A stretch of DNA of 64,000 nt from Chryseobacterium gleum (lineage in GTDB: Bacteria; Bacteroidota; Bacteroidia; Flavobacteriales_D; Crocinitomicaceae), in assembly GCA_945897805.1 (NCBI GenBank), contig CAMDFX010000006.1, forward strand, positions 105,220 through 169,219. Reading direction: 5' to 3'. Every line of letters begins with the position of its first letter. The first letter of the stretch is position 1. The position numbers were made by a program, and so were the translations under genes. Under the pieces are notes generated by a model, which saw only the letters and a program-made list of their open reading frames with translations, ran no database searches and was not told the DNA's origin. Positions 18,846-29,315 of the stretch are shown one piece after another.

Positions 18846-21800
18846 TTGCTAAAATTAAAAACTATGAAAATAAAGAAACTTATTTCTGTTAAGTTAATTG
18901 TCATTTTATCTCTTTTCTCTCTTTCAACAAATATTGCTTTTTCTCAAAATGTTGTGCGCTGTTTTACAGACGAAATGGATTCAATTTTAAAAATTAATAA
19001 CCCTGATATTGAATCAAAACAAGCGTTTGAAAATTGGCTTGGTAATGAAATGCAAACCAATACGGCAGCAAAAATTATTGGCGGTGTTTATTACATCCCT
19101 GTCGTTGTGCATGTTATTCATAATGGTGAAACTGTTGGATCTGGAACAAATGTTTCTTTCGCCGCTATTCAATCTCAAATTGATGTGCTAAATGAAGATT
19201 TTCGAAGAATGCTAGGTTCAAATGGTTGGAATACTAACGCAGCAGGAGTAGATACAAAAATTGAATTTTGTTTAGCTCAACGAAGACCGGATGGTTCAGC
19301 ATTTGCCGCTGGCGAGCCAGGAGTTAACAGAATTAATAGAAACACAGCGGGTTTTAGTACACCTCCTTTTTCAACAACATATATTGATGCAACAATCAAA
19401 CCTTGGACTTATAATAACAACACTCCAACTGCCACAAGAGGTTGGGATCCTACAAAATACATGAATATTTGGTTGTGCAACATTTCAGGAGGAATTTTAG
19501 GTTATGCGCAATTTCCTCAATCACCGATTGGTGGAATGGGTTGCGGAACTCCTGTGGCTTCAACTGATGGCGTTGTATTCCTTTATAATTCAATTGGAAA
19601 AAGTGCTGTTACTGGTTTTGCTGGCCCCTATAATGAAGGAAGAACTGCGACTCATGAAATTGGTCACTGGCTAGGATTGCGACATATTTGGGGCGATGGA
19701 GGATGCACAGTAGATGATTACTGCAACGATACACCAGAAGCGGCGGCTGCAAATTATGGTTGTCCGACAGGAACAAATTCTTGCACTGGAGCGCCAGATG
19801 CTGGAGTTGATATGATTGAAAATTACATGGACTACACGGATGATTTGTGTATGAATATTTTTACTGAAGATCAAAAAATGCGCATGAGAACTGTATTGGA
19901 AAGCAGTCCTTTGAGAGTAAGTTTGATAAATTCAGATGCATGCACTCCACCGATTGCAAGCGATGCAGCAGTGATAGATGTAATTAATCCAAAAGGTGAT
20001 AATTGTGCAGGAAGCATCACTCCTACTGTGGTTCTGAAAAATAGAGGTTCAAGTAATTTGACTTCTGCAACAATTTCTTATTCAATTGACAATGGATCTG
20101 TTACGACTTTTAATTGGACTGGAAGTTTAACTCCAAATGCAACTGCAAATGTGAATCTTACCGCATTTACAAGTCCCCTAGGAACGCACTTTTTCAAAAC
20201 ATGGTCAACTTTACCAAATGGTGCTGCTGATCAAGCTGTTGTTTACGATACATCTGGAATTTCATTTGTAATATCTAATGGTGAAATGGCACCATTTGTT
20301 GCCAATTTTGATGGTTCAGTTTTCCCTCCAGATGTAAGATGGCAACTAACAAATGGAGGTTCAGATTGCTACTACTGGGTGGGCGCATCTGGAGTTTCTA
20401 GTACCGGTGTTTTTGCCAACAACATTGCGCAAGTCCCCATGTTTGGAAATTCTACCGCTCAAACAGAATCTTTGATAACTCCAATTTTCATTTTACCTTG
20501 TAATGCAACTGCAGCAAATATTGAGTTTGATGTTGCTTATAGAAGAAGAACAAGTTCAACAAATGAGCAACTTTTTGTAGATATTTCAACTGATTGCGGT
20601 GCAACGTGGAATTCAACTCCGATTTTCAATAAAAGTGGAGCAACACTTGCCACAAGCACAACATTAGCAACGACTTCCTGGTATCCAACTGCTGCAACGC
20701 ACTGGAGAAATGAAACAATTAGTTTATTGTCATTTGTTACTGGAACATCATCAAACGTTAAATTCAGATTCAGAGCAATTGCTGCAAATGGCAATAATTT
20801 ATATATCGATAATTTCAAATTCAATGCCACAACACCAGGTGAAATTAACGTTACTCAAAATGCAAATACTGTTTTAGATGGCGGTTCTTACAATTTTGGA
20901 TCTGTCAGTCCTGGAAGCTCTTCTACAGCTACTTTTACCATCGCAAACTCAGGAACTTCGAACCTAGTTTTGACAGCTCCAATTACAGTTACTGGAACTG
21001 GTTTTACACTTGGTTCAACTTTTGGAACAACAACTGTGGCAGCTGGTGCAACAACTACTTTCACTATTGCTTTCAGTCCAACTGCTGGCGGAACATTCAC
21101 GGGAAATGTATCTTTTGCAACCAACGATTGTGATGAATCAACTTACAACTTTACTTTAAATGGTACTTCTGTTTCTGCTCCTCCTGTTGCGAATTTTTCT
21201 GCAACGCCTTTATCTTCTTGCGCAGGTACGCCAGTCACATTTACTGATTTATCCACAAATACAACAAGTTGGTCATGGAATTTTGGTGCTGGTGCGACTC
21301 CAACCACTTCGACATTGCAAAATCCAACGGTGACTTTCAATACTGCTGGAGTTTATACAATCACTTTAATAGCAACAAATTCTAGCGGTTCGGATACACA
21401 AACCAACACAAATTACATTACTGCACTCGGAACAACAGCAACTGCATTGCCAATCAATCAAGGTTTTACAGCAACCACATTTGTTCCAGCAAATTGGACC
21501 TTAGTCAATGCTAACAATTCACCAACAACTTGGGTGCGCTCTGCAACAATTGGAAATACACCAACAACAGGAAATTCAATGATGTTTGATAATAACAATT
21601 ACGCCGATGCTGATGACGACCAAATAAGAATGCCAAGTGCAATTTTTACTGGACTTGTTTCCGCGCAATTGCAATTTGATGTCGCTTATGCTCAATACAA
21701 TGCAACTTACTTCGATGGTTTAGATGTATCTGTTTCTATTGATTGTGGCCAAACATTTACATCGGTTTACAGTAAATCTGGAACAACTCTAGCAACTGCC

Positions 21801-23375
21801 CCAAATACTACTGCAAATTTCTCCCCAACAACAGCCCAATGGAGAACAGAAACAGTTGATTTAACAAACTATGTTGGAAATCCTGCCGTGATTGTTGCTT
21901 TCACTAATCTATCTGGAAATGGAAATAGATTGTTTGTTGACAATATTAATCTAACAGGTGTTGTATCGACAACGCCTCCAGTAGCAAGTTACACAAGTTC
22001 AGCAACTGCAGCTTGTGCAGGTACAGCAATTAATTTTACAAATACATCAACCGGAACGCCAACTTCCTACAACTGGACTTTTACAGGTGGAACTCCAGCG
22101 ACGTCAACTACAGCAAATCCAACAGTGACATATTCAACTCCGGGTGTATATTCCGTTTCATTGGATGCAACAAATGCTTCTGGAACTAATACCGTTACAC
22201 AGACAAATTCTATAACAATCAATGGAACAACTGCTGCACCGGGTGCAATTTCAGGAACAACAACACTTTGTTCAGGAACAGCTGGAAACGTTTATTCAAT
22301 AACAGCAGTTTCAGGAGCTACAAGTTATACATGGACAACTCCGGCAGGTTCAACGATAGTATCAGGTCAAGGCACAAATTCAGTAACAATTGCTTTTGGT
22401 TCCACTTCGGGAAATGTCTCAGTAGTTGCCAATAATGCTTGTGGCGCTTCAGCACCAAGTAATAAATCGATAACAATAACTCAAACTCCCTCCGCTCCAA
22501 CATTAAGTGTGGTTAATAACTGTGGAAATTCAGTTATTTCAACTGTATCAACTGCAAACTTGTTGTGGTCAAATGGTTTAACAACTTCATCAATTACTGT
22601 CACAACTGCTGGAACATATACCGCAACGCAATCATTGAACGGTTGTACTTCTCCCGTTTCAACAATTCAAGCAGCACCAAACACAATTCCAAGTGCACCA
22701 GTTGTCACAGTTTCCAATTTATGTGGTTCGTCAATTTTGACATCTACAACAACAGGAACATTAAATTGGTCAAATAACGCAACAACGACTAGTATTACTG
22801 TCACAAATTCAGGGAATTATGATGTCTATCAAACAGTTAATGGATGTTTGAGTACAACAGCAACAGCCACGGCAGCTCCTTTAATTGTGCCAAATGTTGC
22901 CTTAAATGAGTTGACATCAGTTTGTGTTAATTCACCAAAATTCACTTTAACTGGTGGTTCTCCCACAGGAGGATCATACTCTGGAACTGGCGTTGTTTCA
23001 AATCAATTTGACCCTTCAGTAGCTGGATTGGGAACATTCACAATTACTTATACCTTTACTGATGTAAATGGTTGCAGCGCTCAAGCTCAACAAAGTATCA
23101 CTGTTGGCTGCGCGAGCATCGAAGATTTGAACAAGAATAATTTCACCATTTATCCAAATCCAAATGACGGAACTTTCACAATTTCAGGAATTAAAAATCC
23201 TGTTCAAGCGTTAAAGGTTTTCGACATGTCTGGAAAATTAGTGAAAGAAATGAAAATTGAAAACAATCAAAATCAAGTCAATGTAAATATTCAACATTGT
23301 GCAGATGGCATTTATTCAGTTGAAATTTCTAGTAATAAATCTATTTCAAGAGTTAGAATTGTAAAAACAAAATAA
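18846..23375 (+). CDS. Secreted M43-like zinc metalloprotease with jelly-roll, choice-of-anchor, PKD/Ig-like repeats and T9SS sorting domain
   Basis: HEIGHWLGLRHIWGDGGC metzincin motif, YMDYTDD Met-turn; PVANFSATPLSSCAGTPVTFTD PKD units; C-terminal FTIYPNPNDGTFTISG... Confidence 0.9.
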   Translation: MLKLKTMKIKKLISVKLIVILSLFSLSTNIAFSQNVVRCFTDEMDSILKINNPDIESKQAFENWLGNEMQTNTAAKIIGGVYYIPVVVHVIHNGETVGSGTNVSFAAIQSQIDVLNEDFRRMLGSNGWNTNAAGVDTKIEFCLAQRRPDGSAFAAGEPGVNRINRNTAGFSTPPFSTTYIDATIKPWTYNNNTPTATRGWDPTKYMNIWLCNISGGILGYAQFPQSPIGGMGCGTPVASTDGVVFLYNSIGKSAVTGFAGPYNEGRTATHEIGHWLGLRHIWGDGGCTVDDYCNDTPEAAAANYGCPTGTNSCTGAPDAGVDMIENYMDYTDDLCMNIFTEDQKMRMRTVLESSPLRVSLINSDACTPPIASDAAVIDVINPKGDNCAGSITPTVVLKNRGSSNLTSATISYSIDNGSVTTFNWTGSLTPNATANVNLTAFTSPLGTHFFKTWSTLPNGAADQAVVYDTSGISFVISNGEMAPFVANFDGSVFPPDVRWQLTNGGSDCYYWVGASGVSSTGVFANNIAQVPMFGNSTAQTESLITPIFILPCNATAANIEFDVAYRRRTSSTNEQLFVDISTDCGATWNSTPIFNKSGATLATSTTLATTSWYPTAATHWRNETISLLSFVTGTSSNVKFRFRAIAANGNNLYIDNFKFNATTPGEINVTQNANTVLDGGSYNFGSVSPGSSSTATFTIANSGTSNLVLTAPITVTGTGFTLGSTFGTTTVAAGATTTFTIAFSPTAGGTFTGNVSFATNDCDESTYNFTLNGTSVSAPPVANFSATPLSSCAGTPVTFTDLSTNTTSWSWNFGAGATPTTSTLQNPTVTFNTAGVYTITLIATNSSGSDTQTNTNYITALGTTATALPINQGFTATTFVPANWTLVNANNSPTTWVRSATIGNTPTTGNSMMFDNNNYADADDDQIRMPSAIFTGLVSAQLQFDVAYAQYNATYFDGLDVSVSIDCGQTFTSVYSKSGTTLATAPNTTANFSPTTAQWRTETVDLTNYVGNPAVIVAFTNLSGNGNRLFVDNINLTGVVSTTPPVASYTSSATAACAGTAINFTNTSTGTPTSYNWTFTGGTPATSTTANPTVTYSTPGVYSVSLDATNASGTNTVTQTNSITINGTTAAPGAISGTTTLCSGTAGNVYSITAVSGATSYTWTTPAGSTIVSGQGTNSVTIAFGSTSGNVSVVANNACGASAPSNKSITITQTPSAPTLSVVNNCGNSVISTVSTANLLWSNGLTTSSITVTTAGTYTATQSLNGCTSPVSTIQAAPNTIPSAPVVTVSNLCGSSILTSTTTGTLNWSNNATTTSITVTNSGNYDVYQTVNGCLSTTATATAAPLIVPNVALNELTSVCVNSPKFTLTGGSPTGGSYSGTGVVSNQFDPSVAGLGTFTITYTFTDVNGCSAQAQQSITVGCASIEDLNKNNFTIYPNPNDGTFTISGIKNPVQALKVFDMSGKLVKEMKIENNQNQVNVNIQHCADGIYSVEISSNKSISRVRIVKTK

Positions 23376-23398
23376 CAAAAGCTTATTTTCAAACCTAA

Positions 23399-23443
23399 AC
23401 AGCAATGAAATTCATTTTTTGAAAATCATTGCTGTTTTTTTCT
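23399..23443 (+). terminator. Intrinsic terminator
   Basis: ACAGCAATGA...TCATTGCTGTTTTTTTC hairpin with U-tract. Confidence 0.8.
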
Positions 23444-23547
23444 CTTGAGATTTTAATCAGAATCAAAAGGAAATAATTCACAAACAATAGTTTCCTTTTA
23501 AACTAAAAATGCGAGAAATTTCTGATAATTTCTTTACTTTTGATTCA

Positions 23548-24576
23548 ATGAAAAATTTTCGATTGCTTCTTCTTCCATTCGGCCTTATTTATGGAGTAAT
23601 TACTGCTGTACGAAATTTACTTTTCAATCTCAAAATCAGAGAAATATACGAAATTCCAGTCAAATCAATTTGTGTAGGAAATCTTTCTGTCGGTGGAACA
23701 GGAAAAACTCCTCATGTTGCTTACATCGCTGAATTATTAAATGCTGACCATAAAATTCAAATTTTAAGTCGCGGTTATGGCCGAAAAACCAAAGGTTACT
23801 TTTTACTTGACGAAAATTCAAGTGCTGAAAACGTAGGCGATGAACCACTTTTTTACTACAAACAATTTAAAGATGCAGATGTTGCAGTTTGTGAATCTCG
23901 AAAAAATGGAGTTAAAAATTTATTGCTACTAAAAAAAAATCAGATCATTATACTTGATGATGCATTCCAACATCGTGCGGTTAGAGCTGGTTTGAATATC
24001 ATAATTACCGACTTCAATCAACCTTATTTCAGCGATTGGATGCTGCCTGCAGGAAATTTAAGAGAATGGATTTCAGGAAGAAAAAGAGCTGATATTGTCA
24101 TTGTCAGTAAATGTAAATTGAATTTAGATGAAGAGACAAAACTACGTTTCAAGCAAAAATTAAAATTCAATCCAGATTCTATTTACTTTTCTTCTATCAA
24201 ATATGGCGAATTGCGCGCATTTGGTTCAAATTCAGTTCTTTCCTCAGTAAAAAAAGTCTTACTAGTAACAGGTATTGCCAATCCAATGCCTTTACTTAAT
24301 CATCTGAAAGAAAATTTTGACGTCGAATTGCTGCAATTTCCAGATCATCATGCCTTCAGTCTGGAAGACATTCACAAAATTCACAAAAAATTTGATACTT
24401 TTGCAAGTGATAATAAAGCAATTGTAACCACTGAAAAGGATTTTATGCGTTTACAAAGCCAAAATTACAAATCTTTGATTGATCAAAAACCTTGGTTTTA
24501 TCAAAAAATCACTGTCGAATTAGATAGAGAACTTGAGTTTACAAAAGAAATAAACAATTATGCTAGAGCAATTTAA
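23548..24576 (+). CDS. lpxK: Tetraacyldisaccharide 4'-kinase
   Basis: VGNLSVGGTGKTPHVAYIAELL, SRGYGRKTKGY, DDAFQHRAVRAGLNIIITD; start set at ATG 23548. Confidence 0.92.
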   Translation: MKNFRLLLLPFGLIYGVITAVRNLLFNLKIREIYEIPVKSICVGNLSVGGTGKTPHVAYIAELLNADHKIQILSRGYGRKTKGYFLLDENSSAENVGDEPLFYYKQFKDADVAVCESRKNGVKNLLLLKKNQIIILDDAFQHRAVRAGLNIIITDFNQPYFSDWMLPAGNLREWISGRKRADIVIVSKCKLNLDEETKLRFKQKLKFNPDSIYFSSIKYGELRAFGSNSVLSSVKKVLLVTGIANPMPLLNHLKENFDVELLQFPDHHAFSLEDIHKIHKKFDTFASDNKAIVTTEKDFMRLQSQNYKSLIDQKPWFYQKITVELDRELEFTKEINNYARAI

Positions 24577-25372
24577 AGAATCAGTAGCTTACATCAAAAG
24601 TAAAACTGTAGTAGAACCAACAATCGGTATCATTTTAGGTACAGGTTTGGGCGGATTGGTGAACGAAATTGAAATCATCAATGAAATTTCCTACAAAGAA
24701 ATCCCTCATTTCCCGGTTTCTACAGTAGAAAGTCATTCTGGAAAATTGATTTTTGGAAATTTAGGAGGCAAACAAGTAATCGCTATGCAAGGCCGTTTTC
24801 ACTTTTATGAAGGTTATGACATGAAACAAGTAACTTATCCTGTTCGTGTTATGAAATTAATGGGCATAGAAAGATTGTTCGTTAGCAACGCTTCTGGAGG
24901 TGTAAATCCAGATTTTGAAGTAGGAGAAATTATGATTCAAGACGATCACATCAATTTATTTCCCGCACATCCTTTAATTGGAAAAAATTTCGACGAACTA
25001 GGACCACGTTTTCCTGATATGAGCGAGCCTTATGATCCAGAAATGATTGCTTTAGCAAAAACAATTGCTGCTGAAAACAATATCCGAGTGGCCGTTGGAA
25101 CATATGCTGGTTTGACAGGACCAACATTGGAGACACCTGCTGAATATGCTTACGTTCGTGCAATTGGTGCGGATGCTGTGGGCATGTCGACAGTTCCTGA
25201 AGTAATTGTAGCGCGTCACATGGAAATTCCTTGCTTCGCTATTTCAATCATTACTGATTTGGGCGTAAAAGGAAAAATCCAAAAAGTGAGCCTTGATGAT
25301 GTAATTGAAGTTGCAAGTCGACAAGAGCCCAAAATGACGTTAATCATGAAAGAATTGATTACAAGACTATAA
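24560..25372 (+). CDS. Purine-nucleoside phosphorylase
   Basis: GIILGTGLGGLVNEI, GKLIFGNLGGKQVIAMQGRFHFYEGY, NASGGVNPDFEVGEIMIQDDHIN. Confidence 0.93.
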   Translation: MLEQFKESVAYIKSKTVVEPTIGIILGTGLGGLVNEIEIINEISYKEIPHFPVSTVESHSGKLIFGNLGGKQVIAMQGRFHFYEGYDMKQVTYPVRVMKLMGIERLFVSNASGGVNPDFEVGEIMIQDDHINLFPAHPLIGKNFDELGPRFPDMSEPYDPEMIALAKTIAAENNIRVAVGTYAGLTGPTLETPAEYAYVRAIGADAVGMSTVPEVIVARHMEIPCFAISIITDLGVKGKIQKVSLDDVIEVASRQEPKMTLIMKELITRL

Positions 25373-25380
25373 AATAATGT

Positions 25381-25428
25381 ATTGCGAAAATTCAATTTCA
25401 TTTATTTAATTATTTGAATTTTCGCAAT
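25381..25428. repeat. Perfect 15-bp inverted repeat between purine nucleoside phosphorylase and gatB
   Basis: ATTGCGAAAATTCAA (25381-25395) and TTGAATTTTCGCAAT (25414-25428), 18-nt loop. Confidence 0.85.
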
Positions 25429-25440
25429 CAATGAAAAGAT

Positions 25441-26901
25441 ATGGAAATTAGAGATAAATACGAAGTTGTAATAGGCTTGGAGGTTCACGCGCAAATGCTG
25501 ACGAAATCCAAAGCTTACTCTAACGATGTCAATGAATATGGATCAAATCCAAACACCAATGTAAGCGTTATTTCTTTGGGTCATCCTGGCACTTTGCCTA
25601 AAATGAATAAAAAAACGATAGAATTTGCAATTAAATTGGGTTTGGCTTGCGGAAGTGAAATTGCCAGAGATCAATATTTTGCGCGTAAAAATTATTTCTA
25701 TCCTGACCTTCCAAAAGGGTACCAAATCACCCAAGACAAAACGCCAATTTGTACTGGTGGTCAAATTATTATCAAAAGAAAAGACGGTACAGAAAAATCA
25801 ATAGGAATTACCAGAATTCACATGGAGGAAGATGCTGGAAAAAGTATCCATGATGTAGACGTCTTTGATACCTTGGTTGATCTAAATCGTGCAGGTGTTC
25901 CTTTGTTAGAAGTTGTTTCTGAGCCAGATATTCGCTCTTCGCAAGAAGCGTATGACTACCTGACAGAAGTTCGCAAATTGGTTCGTTACCTTCATATTTG
26001 TGATGGAAACATGGAAGAAGGCTCGATGCGTTGCGATGCAAACGTTTCTGTCAGATTGCACAATGCGCCTGAATTTGGGACCAAAGTGGAAGTAAAAAAC
26101 ATGAACTCCATCAGGAATGTGCAACGTGCGATAGAATTTGAAGTAACTCGTCAAATCGAAATGTGTGAAAAAGGTGAAACGATTTCTCAGGAAACTCGTG
26201 GGTTTGATGCATTGAAAGGCATCACAATTTCTATGCGTTCAAAAGAAGCTGCAAATGATTACAGATATTTCCCTGAGCCAGATTTACAACCACTTTTTAT
26301 TGATCAAAAACAAATTGATATTATCAAAAGCGAAATGCCTGCTTTGCCAAGAGAATTATTTCAAAAATATACTTCTAAACTTGGTTTAACAGCTTATGAT
26401 GCAGGAATTCTGACCGATAGTAAACCTGTGGCTTTGTACTTTGAAGAAATTATTAAGAACACAAATAATTTCAAAGCAGCTGCCAATTTGGTGATGGGTG
26501 ATGTCAAATCTTACCTTAATCAAAATGGTTTGGAAATGGAAGAATTTCCCGTTGAAGCAAGAACTTTGGCGCAATTGATTCAGTTGATTGAAGAAGGAAA
26601 AATTTCTTCAACTGTTGCTTCTCAAAATGTTTTCCCTGAATTGACCAAAAATCCAGAGAAAAATCCGTTGGAAATTGCAACAGCATTGAACTTGATTCAA
26701 GAATCCGATGAAGGAAGTTTGATTGGATATATTCAACAAGTGATCGACGAAAACCCTGTTGAAATTGGACGCTACATCGCAGGTGAAAAGCAATTAACCG
26801 GGTTTTTAATGGGGAAATTGATGAAAGTTTCAGGTGGAAAAGCAGATCCAAAACAAGCAAATCAATTGATGCGTAAAATGCTAGACGAATTGTCTGCATA
26901 A
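25441..26901 (+). CDS. gatB: Asp-tRNA(Asn)/Glu-tRNA(Gln) amidotransferase subunit B
   Basis: YEVVIGLEVHAQMLTKSKAYSND, CDANVSVR, VEVKNMNSIRNVQRAIEFE. Confidence 0.96.
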   Translation: MEIRDKYEVVIGLEVHAQMLTKSKAYSNDVNEYGSNPNTNVSVISLGHPGTLPKMNKKTIEFAIKLGLACGSEIARDQYFARKNYFYPDLPKGYQITQDKTPICTGGQIIIKRKDGTEKSIGITRIHMEEDAGKSIHDVDVFDTLVDLNRAGVPLLEVVSEPDIRSSQEAYDYLTEVRKLVRYLHICDGNMEEGSMRCDANVSVRLHNAPEFGTKVEVKNMNSIRNVQRAIEFEVTRQIEMCEKGETISQETRGFDALKGITISMRSKEAANDYRYFPEPDLQPLFIDQKQIDIIKSEMPALPRELFQKYTSKLGLTAYDAGILTDSKPVALYFEEIIKNTNNFKAAANLVMGDVKSYLNQNGLEMEEFPVEARTLAQLIQLIEEGKISSTVASQNVFPELTKNPEKNPLEIATALNLIQESDEGSLIGYIQQVIDENPVEIGRYIAGEKQLTGFLMGKLMKVSGGKADPKQANQLMRKMLDELSA

Positions 26902-26913
26902 AAACATATTATT

Positions 26914-28122
26914 ATGAATAAACTATTATTTTTCAGTACTTTATTAATACTTTTTGCCTGTGGTGAACCTGAGCAAAATGCACCTATCGACGGTGCTATC
27001 AATGAAGAAGAACAACTGGCAGATTATTCAAAATTGAAGGTTAATTTTTCAATTTCTGGTCAAATTACTGGCGGCGGAAATCAATTACTTTCGCTTGAAG
27101 CGCTTAGCAACAAAGGTTCAATCAAATTAGCTGAAACAAAAACTGCTGCCAATGGAAATTTTTTGTTGAAAGGAAATATCCAAGGAATGGGATTGTATCA
27201 ACTTAAAATTGGAAATACTAATAAAATCATTCCGCTAACTTTGGAACCAAAAGATTCAATCATAGTGAAGGCTGATTTTGCGACTTACGAAAAGTTGCCA
27301 AAAATTTCAGGTGCTGTTTGGGCTGAAACCTTGACCAATTACATGCAGAAATTCAATCAATTTGCCGAAAAACAAGCAATTTTGATGACAAAAAAAGGAT
27401 TATCGCAAGAACAGCAAATTAAGGAATTCATGGAAATGAGAAAACCTTTAGATGCTTTTGCGAAAGCTGAAATGTTGAAAAACCCAGCAAATCCTGCCAA
27501 TATTGTGCTTTCAACTTCTCTTACTCCCGCCATGGGATTCGATAATTGGGACACAGACAATTTGAAAGTTTTGGAAAAAGTGGCAGCTGCTTTTGAAGTA
27601 AAATATGCCGGCTCCCCTATCGCCAATTCTTTGCGCATGCAAATGGAACAAATTTTGGCTGGAATGTCAGAATTTAAAAGTGCCAAAACAAATCCGAGAA
27701 ATGCATCAGGAATTGCAGCACCTGAAATAGAACTCAAAAATCCAGATGGAAAAACCTTGAAATTGTCTTCCTTAAAAGGAAAAGTGGTTTTGATTGACTT
27801 TTGGGCCTCTTGGTGCGGACCATGCAGACAAGAAAATCCAAATGTGGTGAGAGCCTATAATAAATTCAAGGACAAAGGTTTTACCGTTTTCAGTGTTTCG
27901 CTGGATGATGATGTAAACGCATGGAAAAGAGCGATAAAAACAGATGGATTAATTTGGCCAAATCATGTAAGCGATCTTAAAAAATGGAATTCTCCACTTC
28001 CAGAATTGTATGGTTTTGATGGAATTCCTTACACAGTTTTGATTGACAAACAAGGTAAAATAATTGGTACGAATTTGCGTGGGCAAGCTTTGGAACAAAA
28101 ATTGAATGAGATATTGAAATAA
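26914..28122 (+). CDS. TlpA-like thioredoxin-fold lipoprotein with DUF4369-like N-terminus
   Basis: Lipobox LLILFACGEP; VVLIDFWASWCGPCRQENPNVVRAY. Confidence 0.88.
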   Translation: MNKLLFFSTLLILFACGEPEQNAPIDGAINEEEQLADYSKLKVNFSISGQITGGGNQLLSLEALSNKGSIKLAETKTAANGNFLLKGNIQGMGLYQLKIGNTNKIIPLTLEPKDSIIVKADFATYEKLPKISGAVWAETLTNYMQKFNQFAEKQAILMTKKGLSQEQQIKEFMEMRKPLDAFAKAEMLKNPANPANIVLSTSLTPAMGFDNWDTDNLKVLEKVAAAFEVKYAGSPIANSLRMQMEQILAGMSEFKSAKTNPRNASGIAAPEIELKNPDGKTLKLSSLKGKVVLIDFWASWCGPCRQENPNVVRAYNKFKDKGFTVFSVSLDDDVNAWKRAIKTDGLIWPNHVSDLKKWNSPLPELYGFDGIPYTVLIDKQGKIIGTNLRGQALEQKLNEILK

Positions 28123-28186
28123 ACTAAATTGAAATTTAAAATTTTTAACTTTCAAACGAAAATTAATTTCTAAAACAAAAGAACAA

Positions 28187-29293
28187 ATGAAAAAATTATT
28201 GACAGCTACATTATTATTTTGCTCGGTATTCAGCATAGGTCAAATTCAAGTGTCTGTGAGTGGAAATATTTTCAACTTAAATTCAGATACAATCATTCTT
28301 GCGCAATATACGCAGCAGGGTTATGTTGATTACATCAAAGCGCCAGTAAGCAAAAAGGGAGATTTTAAATTGATTGGAAAATTACCGGCGAAAGATTATT
28401 ATGTTTTGAGAATTTCTCCAAATGAGCATTTGAACTTGATAATGAAAGATGGCGCAGACATAAAGGTTTATGGCGATGGAAAAAACATCAATTATTTTAA
28501 CAATATTATTGGGTCCGATGAATCTGCACACATGAATGCCTTCATCAATGATTTAAGGGTTTTCAACAGTAAAAAAGATTCAGCAAACGCTTATTTACAA
28601 AAATTCCCAGATCAATTAGATGCTGTAAATCAATCATTCAGTCAGATTTTTTATGAATTTAACGCTGTAAGACAACGTTATATTTCAGACAATCCAAATT
28701 CGCCAGCATTGATACCAACGTTACAAACAATTGATATTCAAAAGGAATTTGCTATTTATGAGTCTGTAATAAATCAATTAATCGCAGGTTTCGACGGAGC
28801 ACCAACGATCGAGCAAATAAAAGCGAATTTCTTGCAATTGAAAGCACAAAATGATGCAAATGAATTTTTAGCGGCAGGAAAAATTGCTCCAGATTTTAGC
28901 CAAGCAATGGCTGATGGCAAAATGTTGAAATTATCTGACTTGAAAGGAAAAGTAGTATTAATCGACTTTTGGGCTTCTTGGTGCGGACCATGCAGAAAAG
29001 AAAATCCAAATGTGGTGAATTTATACAAAAAATACGAAAAAGATGGATTTACAGTTTTAAGTGTTTCTTTAGATCAAAAGAAGGAACCTTGGTTAGCTGC
29101 CATCGAAAAAGACGGTTTGGTGTGGCCATATCATGTGAGCGATCTGAAATCTTGGTCAAATGAAGTTGCTCTTATGTACAAAGTAACTGGAATTCCTTTC
29201 ACGGTTTTGGTGGACAAGGAAGGAAAAATCATTAATACCAAATTAAGAGGTCCTGATTTGGAAAATACATTGAAAAGCATATTCGGTCATTAA
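28187..29293 (+). CDS. TlpA-like thioredoxin-fold protein (tandem paralog)
   Basis: VVLIDFWASWCGPCRKENPNVVNLYKK; colinear with the preceding gene. Confidence 0.88.
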   Translation: MKKLLTATLLFCSVFSIGQIQVSVSGNIFNLNSDTIILAQYTQQGYVDYIKAPVSKKGDFKLIGKLPAKDYYVLRISPNEHLNLIMKDGADIKVYGDGKNINYFNNIIGSDESAHMNAFINDLRVFNSKKDSANAYLQKFPDQLDAVNQSFSQIFYEFNAVRQRYISDNPNSPALIPTLQTIDIQKEFAIYESVINQLIAGFDGAPTIEQIKANFLQLKAQNDANEFLAAGKIAPDFSQAMADGKMLKLSDLKGKVVLIDFWASWCGPCRKENPNVVNLYKKYEKDGFTVLSVSLDQKKEPWLAAIEKDGLVWPYHVSDLKSWSNEVALMYKVTGIPFTVLVDKEGKIINTKLRGPDLENTLKSIFGH

Positions 29294-29315
29294 CTCCACT
29301 GATTTCAAAAGATAT

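Noticed and set aside
20537-21340. Minus-strand ORFs (20537-20830, 20888-21124, 21143-21340) within the metalloprotease gene
   Set aside because: Antisense to a well-supported CDS; Val/Ala/Pro-rich composition is the mirror of Thr/Asn/Ser-rich sense codons
25543-26899. Several minus-strand ORFs antisense to gatB
   Set aside because: gatB is unambiguous; shadow ORFs have no recognisable motifs and biased composition
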